Source of the DNA: Streptomyces fuscichromogenes
GTDB lineage: Bacteria; Actinomycetota; Actinomycetes; Streptomycetales; Streptomycetaceae
Assembly (NCBI RefSeq): GCF_014645815.1
Contig: NZ_BMML01000011.1
Coordinates: 243,199 to 307,198, forward strand
Reading direction: 5' to 3'
DNA: 64,000 nt
Shown: piece after piece, positions 60,198 through 64,000 of the stretch
Position numbering within the stretch: position 1 is the first letter of the stretch
How the letters are laid out: each line of letters opens with the position of its first letter
Notes under the pieces: model-generated
Seen by the model: the letters and a program-made list of their open reading frames with translations, nothing else
Told to the model about the DNA's origin: nothing
The model's database searches: none
Position numbers and translations under genes: made by a program

Positions 60198-60893
60198 ATG
60201 GCGAAGATCCTTTTTGTGATGACCGGCGCCGACCAGTGGACGCTGGCGGACGGCAGCAAGCACCGCACGGGTTTCTGGGCGGACGAGGCGGTCGTGCCGT
60301 ACGAGGCGTTCAAGGCCGCCGGACACGAGATCACTGTCGCCACCCCAGGCGGTGTGGCGTCGCCCGTCGACCCCGCCAGCCTGGCCCCGGAGGCCAACGG
60401 CGGAGCCGAAGCGGCCGCGAAGATCAAGGCCGTGGTGGACGGCGCCGCGGAGTTCCGCAACCCCGTCGCCCTGACCGACGTGACGCTGGACGCCTTCGAC
60501 GCGGTGTACGTCCCCGGCGGGCACGGCCCGATGGAGGACCTGGCCGTCGACGCCGACTCCGGCCGGCTCCTCACTCGTGCGGTCGACTCCGGACTGCCGG
60601 TCGGGGTCGTGTGCCACGGCTCGGCCGCCCTGCTGGCCGCGGTCAGGGAGGACGGCACCAACGCGTTCGCCGGCTACCGGATCACCGCCTTCACCAACGC
60701 CGAGGAGCGGCTGGCCGGCAGCGCCGACGGCGCCCGGTGGCTGCTGCAGGACCGGCTGACGGAGGCGGGCCTCAAGGTCGAGGTCGGCGAGCCGTGGGCG
60801 CCGCACGTCGTGGTCGACCGGGGCGTCGTCACCGGCCAGAACCCGGCCTCCGCCGGCCCGCTCGCCGCCGAACTCCTCAAGAAGCTCGCCTGA
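60198..60893 (+). CDS. DJ-1/PfpI-family protein (Hsp31-like)
   Basis: A 231-residue DJ-1/PfpI protein. The nucleophilic C139 is in VGVVCHGSAALL and is followed by H140, and E30 in WADEAVVPYEAF completes the pocket. Proteins of this branch are glutathione-independent glyoxalases (methylglyoxal to lactate) or deglycase-like. ATG at 60198 follows GGGGAGAGG. First gene of the LysR-linked unit. Confidence 0.85.
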   Translation: MAKILFVMTGADQWTLADGSKHRTGFWADEAVVPYEAFKAAGHEITVATPGGVASPVDPASLAPEANGGAEAAAKIKAVVDGAAEFRNPVALTDVTLDAFDAVYVPGGHGPMEDLAVDADSGRLLTRAVDSGLPVGVVCHGSAALLAAVREDGTNAFAGYRITAFTNAEERLAGSADGARWLLQDRLTEAGLKVEVGEPWAPHVVVDRGVVTGQNPASAGPLAAELLKKLA

Positions 60894-60927
60894 GCCCCCA
60901 CCCGCACAACCCCCGAAAGGCACCCCG

Positions 60928-61443
60928 ATGACCACGCAGAACGCGATCGACTGGCCCGAGAAGTACCTCCCCGGCACCGGTGACAACTTCGTCTCCAACG
61001 AGGTGATCGTCCAGGGCCTCACGGCCGCCCGGGTCTGGCACTTCCTGGTCGACACCTCCGAGTGGGAGGGCTACTACAACAATGTCGCCGACATCTCCTT
61101 CCCCCAGGGCGGCGGCCCGCAGCTGACGGACGACCAGGTCTTCAGCTTCGGTACTTTCGGCTTCCCGCCCCTGGACGCCCATGTCGTCGAGTTCCAGGCC
61201 CCGGCGGACGGTGTCCCGGGCCGGCTGTCCTGGACGGCGAAGCAGGACGGCAAGCCCGAGGAGCGGCTGGACGTGCTGCACGCCTGGCTGGTGGAGGACC
61301 TGCCCGGCGGCCGGGTACGGATCCTCACCCAGGAGACCCAGATCGGCGAACCGGCCGCGGCCCTGGCGAACGAGCGCCCGAACCCGATGCTCAACGGCCA
61401 CCAGGCCTGGCTCGACGGACTCGTCTCCGCGGCCGCCAAGTAA
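60928..61443 (+). CDS. SRPBCC-family (polyketide-cyclase/START-like) protein
   Basis: A 171-residue helix-grip protein (VSNEVIVQGLTAARVWHFLV, RVRILTQETQIGEPA). The family binds hydrophobic ligands in a deep pocket; the role here is unknown. ATG follows GAAAGG, 34 nt after the DJ-1 stop, and a strong terminator follows. Confidence 0.8.
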   Translation: MTTQNAIDWPEKYLPGTGDNFVSNEVIVQGLTAARVWHFLVDTSEWEGYYNNVADISFPQGGGPQLTDDQVFSFGTFGFPPLDAHVVEFQAPADGVPGRLSWTAKQDGKPEERLDVLHAWLVEDLPGGRVRILTQETQIGEPAAALANERPNPMLNGHQAWLDGLVSAAAK

Positions 61444-61450
61444 CCGCACT

Positions 61451-61483
61451 CCGGGTACGCCCCCGCCTTCGGGGCGTACCCGG
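61451..61483 (+). terminator. Strong hairpin terminator
   Basis: Perfect 13-bp stem (CCGGGTACGCCCC / GGGGCGTACCCGG) with a 7-nt loop, 7 nt after the SRPBCC stop. It separates the DJ-1/SRPBCC unit from the genes that follow. Confidence 0.8.
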
Positions 61484-61526
61484 CACCGTTTCTCCGCCGC
61501 AGCATTCGTACAGGGAAGTTGACGTC

Positions 61527-62411
61527 ATGACGGACAAGCTCACCGTGAGCGTCCTGGGCACCGGCATCATGGGCGCCGCGATGGCCCGCAACCTCGCCCG
61601 CGCCGGACACACGGTCCGCGCCTGGAACCGCAGCCGAGCCAAGGCCGAACCCCTCGCCGCCGACGGCATCACCGTCGCCGACACTCCCGCCGAGGCGGTC
61701 CAGGACGCCGATGTGGTCCTGACCATGCTCCACGACGGGCCCGCCACCCTGGACGTGATGTGTCAGGCCGCCTCCGGTCTGCGTCCGGGCACCGCCTGGG
61801 TGCAGTCGACCACCGCCGGAACAGAGGCGATCGCCGACCTGGCCGCCTTGGCCGACGAACACGGCCTCGTCTTCTACGACGCCCCGGTGCTGGGCACCCG
61901 GCAGCCCGCCGAGGCCGGCCAGCTCCTGGTCCTGGCTGCGGGGCCGGTGGCGAGCCGCGAGCGGGTCACGCCGGTCCTCGACGCGGTCGGTGCCCGTACG
62001 GTGTGGACCGGCGAGGACGGCGCGGCGGGCAGCGCGACGCGACTGAAGCTGGTCGCCAACAGCTGGGTCATCGCCACCACCAACGCGCTGGGCGAGGTCC
62101 TGGCACTGTCGAAGGCCCTCGACGCCGATCCGCACAGCTTCTTCGACGCCATCGCGGGCGGTCCACTGGACATGGGCTACCTGCGGGCCAAGTCCGCACT
62201 GATCCTGAACGACCGGCTCTCTCCCGCCCAGTTCGCCGTGGCGACGGCCGCCAAGGACGCCCGCCTCATCGTCGAGGCCGGCGCGCGGAACGGGGTGCGT
62301 CTGGACGTGGCCGCCGCGAGCGCCGCCCGCCTGGAACGCGCCGCCGCGCAGGGCCACGCAGACGAGGACATGGCCGCCGCGTACTTCGCCAGCTTCGACG
62401 AACAGCACTGA
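61527..62411 (+). CDS. NAD(P)-dependent beta-hydroxyacid dehydrogenase (HIBADH family)
   Basis: A 294-residue dehydrogenase of the 3-hydroxyisobutyrate/tartronate-semialdehyde reductase family. Rossmann motif VLGTGIMGAAMARNLARAGH (residues ~9-28), substrate region DAPVLGTRQPAEAGQL and the catalytic-Lys helix ATRLKLVANSW (Lys ~172). ATG at 61527 follows GGGAAG. Confidence 0.88.
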   Translation: MTDKLTVSVLGTGIMGAAMARNLARAGHTVRAWNRSRAKAEPLAADGITVADTPAEAVQDADVVLTMLHDGPATLDVMCQAASGLRPGTAWVQSTTAGTEAIADLAALADEHGLVFYDAPVLGTRQPAEAGQLLVLAAGPVASRERVTPVLDAVGARTVWTGEDGAAGSATRLKLVANSWVIATTNALGEVLALSKALDADPHSFFDAIAGGPLDMGYLRAKSALILNDRLSPAQFAVATAAKDARLIVEAGARNGVRLDVAAASAARLERAAAQGHADEDMAAAYFASFDEQH

Positions 62412-62429
62412 GTCCGAGAAGGAGCCGAC

Positions 62430-62855
62430 ATGTCCAAGCCGCCCCTGCCCACAGAGGCGCAGGAACTGCTGCGCCGCCCCAACCCCGCCGTGATGGCCAC
62501 CCTGCGCTCCGACGGCACGCCCGTCTCCACCCCCACCTGGTACATGTGGCAGGACGGCCGGGTGCTGCTCAGCCTCGACGAGGGCAGGGTCCGGCTGAAG
62601 CACCTTCGTCATGACCCGCGTGTCACCCTGACCGTCCTCGACGGCGACGACTGGTACACCCACGTCACCCTCATCGGCCGGGTCGTCGAGCTGCGCGAGG
62701 ACGAGGGCCTGGCCGACATCGACCGCATCGCCGGCCACTACACCGGCAAGCCCTACCCGGACCGCGTCCGGACCCGGGTCAGCGCCTGGATCGAAGTCGA
62801 ACGCTGGCACGGCTGGGGCGCCCACCGCGACAGCGACCAGGCCTTCACCGGCTGA
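62430..62855 (+). CDS. PPOX-class flavin/F420-dependent oxidoreductase
   Basis: A 141-residue split-barrel protein related to pyridoxamine-phosphate oxidase (PNPAVMATLRSDGTPVSTPT, followed by YMWQDGRVLL). It fits the small F420- or FMN-binding group common in actinomycetes; the substrate is unknown. ATG follows AAGGAG, 18 nt after the HIBADH stop. Confidence 0.85.
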   Translation: MSKPPLPTEAQELLRRPNPAVMATLRSDGTPVSTPTWYMWQDGRVLLSLDEGRVRLKHLRHDPRVTLTVLDGDDWYTHVTLIGRVVELREDEGLADIDRIAGHYTGKPYPDRVRTRVSAWIEVERWHGWGAHRDSDQAFTG

Positions 62856-62880
62856 CGGCCGCAGGAGAAAGGCGTTCACC

Positions 62881-63032
62881 ATGCCTGCCCTGGTCCTGGA
62901 CCGCCCCGGCAAACCTGACACCCTCCGCTCGGCCGACCTTGCGGTCCCCGAACCCGGCCCGGGACAGGTCCGTGTCCGTGTGCAGGCGTGCGGGCCCAAC
63001 CCGGTGGACTATCAGGTCGCCTCCGGCGGTCA
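62881..63032 (+). pseudogene. 5' fragment of a medium-chain (zinc-type) alcohol dehydrogenase
   Basis: A good ribosome site and ATG lead into MPALVLDRPGKPDTLRSADL and VRVRVQACGPNPVDYQVASG, the N-terminus of an NADPH:quinone-reductase/alcohol-dehydrogenase-like protein. After about 50 codons the reading passes into IS3-type transposase DNA. The rest of the gene is missing in this window. Confidence 0.75.
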
Positions 63033-63270
63033 TTCGGCGGGAGCGAGTACACCACACGGAGGTTCCGCAGGGCCTGCCGCAGGCTGGGTGTTTTCCAGTC
63101 CATGGGCCGGGTCGGATCTTGTTTCGACAACGCCGTCAGTGAAGCGTTCAACAGCGTGCTGAAGGTCGAGTACGTCCACCGCCACACCTTCGCCACCCGC
63201 GCCGCGGCCCGGATCAGGATCGCGACCTGGATCACCGACTTCTACAACACCCGAGACAAGGCATGTGCCT
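63024..63270 (+). mobile_element. IS3-family transposase (OrfB) 3' remnant
   Basis: Frame from ~63030 reads GGSEYTTRRFRRACRRLG, then MGRVGSCFDNAVSEAFNSV, FKxx-type helices and TWITDFYNTRDK, the final third of an IS3/IS2-type integrase core. The last catalytic Glu (in DNAVSE) is kept, but the first two Asp residues lie in the missing part. Downstream of FYNTR it diverges. It interrupts the alcohol dehydrogenase gene. No flanking repeats could be defined. Confidence 0.75.
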
Positions 63271-63450
63271 GGCCTGGCCGTTCCGGAGCGACGGCCAGTC
63301 CCCCGGCGACTGGACAGCCTCAGGCCGCCTTGATAGGGCCGTGTCTCCAAGAGGAGGCATTTACACACTCCCCTCACGTAATTGGTAGTCCGCCCTGAAA
63401 CAATCCCGCTCCTATATGGTGTTCTCCATTTTCGAGTCGAGGAGGGGAAG
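63271..63450. other. IS-adjacent intergenic DNA
   Basis: 180 bases of unrecognised sequence with the ribosome-binding region of the next gene (GAGGAGGGGAAG). Confidence 0.4.
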
Positions 63451-64000
63451 GTGTCGAGCCTGAAGTTGTTCCACACGGCGAAAGACGGCGTGACCGAGGT
63501 CATGTCGCGTCTTGCCGAAGTCGAGGCCGATGTGCAGGTTCTGGTCGAGGCGAACATGGAGACGCTTCTGGGGGTGCGGTTCCTGGCGAGCGAGTACGGC
63601 ACCGGGTCGGTCCACGGGGGCCGGATCGACTCGTTGGGACTGGACGAGAACGGATCCCCGGTCATCGTGGAGTACAAGCGCGGTGTCGACGCGGGTGTCA
63701 TCAATCAGGGCCTGTTCTACCTGGCCTGGTTGATGGACCACCGTGCCGAGTTCGAGCACCTGGTCTGCGACCGGCTCGGGGTGACGGCCGCGTCCCAGGT
63801 CCTGTGGAGCGGTCCGCGTCTGATCTGCATTGCCGGTGACTTCACCCGCTACGACGTGTATGCCGTGCGCGAGCACCGGCGGTCGATCGACCTGGTTCGC
63901 TACCGACTCTTCGGTAGCGACCTGCTCGGACTTAGTACTGCAACGGTGCCTACCGTGACTGTTGGCCAGGTTGGTCGTTGGTGTGGTTATGGGTGGGGAC
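63451..64000 (+). CDS. NucS-like PD-(D/E)XK nuclease-domain protein (DUF5655 type), partial
   Basis: An open frame from GTG 63451 (strong GAGGAGGGGAAG site) to the window end, 183 codons without a stop. VQVLVEANMETLLGVRFLAS followed by GGRIDSLGLDENGSPVIVEY gives D60, E74 and K76 of a PD-(D/E)XK nuclease, and GLFYLAWLMDHRAEF and LICIAGDFTRYDVYAV are typical of DUF5655-containing proteins with an N-terminal NucS/DUF91-like nuclease fold. Function in the family is unsettled. From about 63930 the frame (STATVPTVTV) departs from what I expect, so another insertion may cut the gene near the window edge. Confidence 0.7.
   Translation, partial: MSSLKLFHTAKDGVTEVMSRLAEVEADVQVLVEANMETLLGVRFLASEYGTGSVHGGRIDSLGLDENGSPVIVEYKRGVDAGVINQGLFYLAWLMDHRAEFEHLVCDRLGVTAASQVLWSGPRLICIAGDFTRYDVYAVREHRRSIDLVRYRLFGSDLLGLSTATVPTVTVGQVGRWCGYGWG

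Noticed and set aside
1..64000. CRISPR arrays, tRNA and rRNA genes
   Set aside because: No regularly spaced direct repeats, cloverleaf-like sequences or conserved rRNA segments were seen by eye; a tRNAscan or Infernal run would be decisive.

Overview
The window is very GC-rich with strong GC bias at third codon positions. It carries mycothiol genes, many TetR/MarR/IclR/LysR regulators, actinomycete-type SpoIIE-like phosphatases and GTG starts, all of which point to a Streptomyces-like actinomycete. No rRNA, tRNA or CRISPR array was seen. Several IS remnants and at least six decayed genes mark it as an accessory, rearranged region.

Layout. 1-1694 is largely gene-free. 1695-5378 holds two TetR regulators, an IS5-type remnant and an MpaB-family oxygenase. 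5.4-6.2 kb holds an enolase-superfamily pseudogene. 6.2-41.5 kb looks like one catabolic island: an isochorismatase-type amidohydrolase, an FAD monooxygenase, CoxG, a CynX/NimT-type MFS transporter, XdhC, a metallo-hydrolase plus mycothiol-dependent formaldehyde dehydrogenase, a moaA remnant, a multi-sensor phosphatase, an mshA-like glycosyltransferase with an FdhD-like protein, a WrbA-type flavoprotein, a DUF3891 protein, MntH, a CoxMLS molybdenum hydroxylase, a MarR regulator, a second CynX/NimT transporter with a cupin, a Rieske oxygenase with its ferredoxin and reductase, a nitrilase, an EamA exporter, a second MarR, a second nitrilase and an XRE-cupin regulator. 41.6-45.1 kb holds secreted esterase/hydrolase genes (subtype-B-tannase-like, dienelactone-hydrolase-like, lactonase remnant). 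45.2-53.7 kb is an aldehyde dehydrogenase with a dipeptide-type ABC importer and an IclR regulator. 53.9-62.9 kb holds small catabolic operons (esterase; carboxymuconolactone-decarboxylase-like/AKR/MFS/KdgK-like; DJ-1/SRPBCC/HIBADH/PPOX). The right end carries an alcohol dehydrogenase cut by an IS3-type remnant and the start of a NucS-like nuclease gene.

How it may work together (inference). Nitrilases would convert a nitrile to an acid. The VanA-like Rieske oxygenase would O- or N-demethylate and release formaldehyde. The mycothiol dehydrogenase plus metallo-hydrolase, backed by mshA and FdhD, would take formaldehyde to formate. CoxMLS, with XdhC and CoxG, and the FAD monooxygenase would hydroxylate a (hetero)aromatic ring, and the isochorismatase-type enzyme would deaminate an amide late in the route. 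A methylated cyano-heteroaromatic would fit this set, but the substrate is unproven.

The strongest new signal is a 20-bp motif, consensus TAGTCAGTACTCAAACTAGT, present in nine intergenic copies plus a weaker tenth between 9.4 and 39.1 kb. It lies upstream of most transcription units of the island and of both paralogous MarR genes. T1, T4, G7, A14 and A15 are invariant in the nine main copies. It looks like the operator of a dedicated MarR-controlled regulon.
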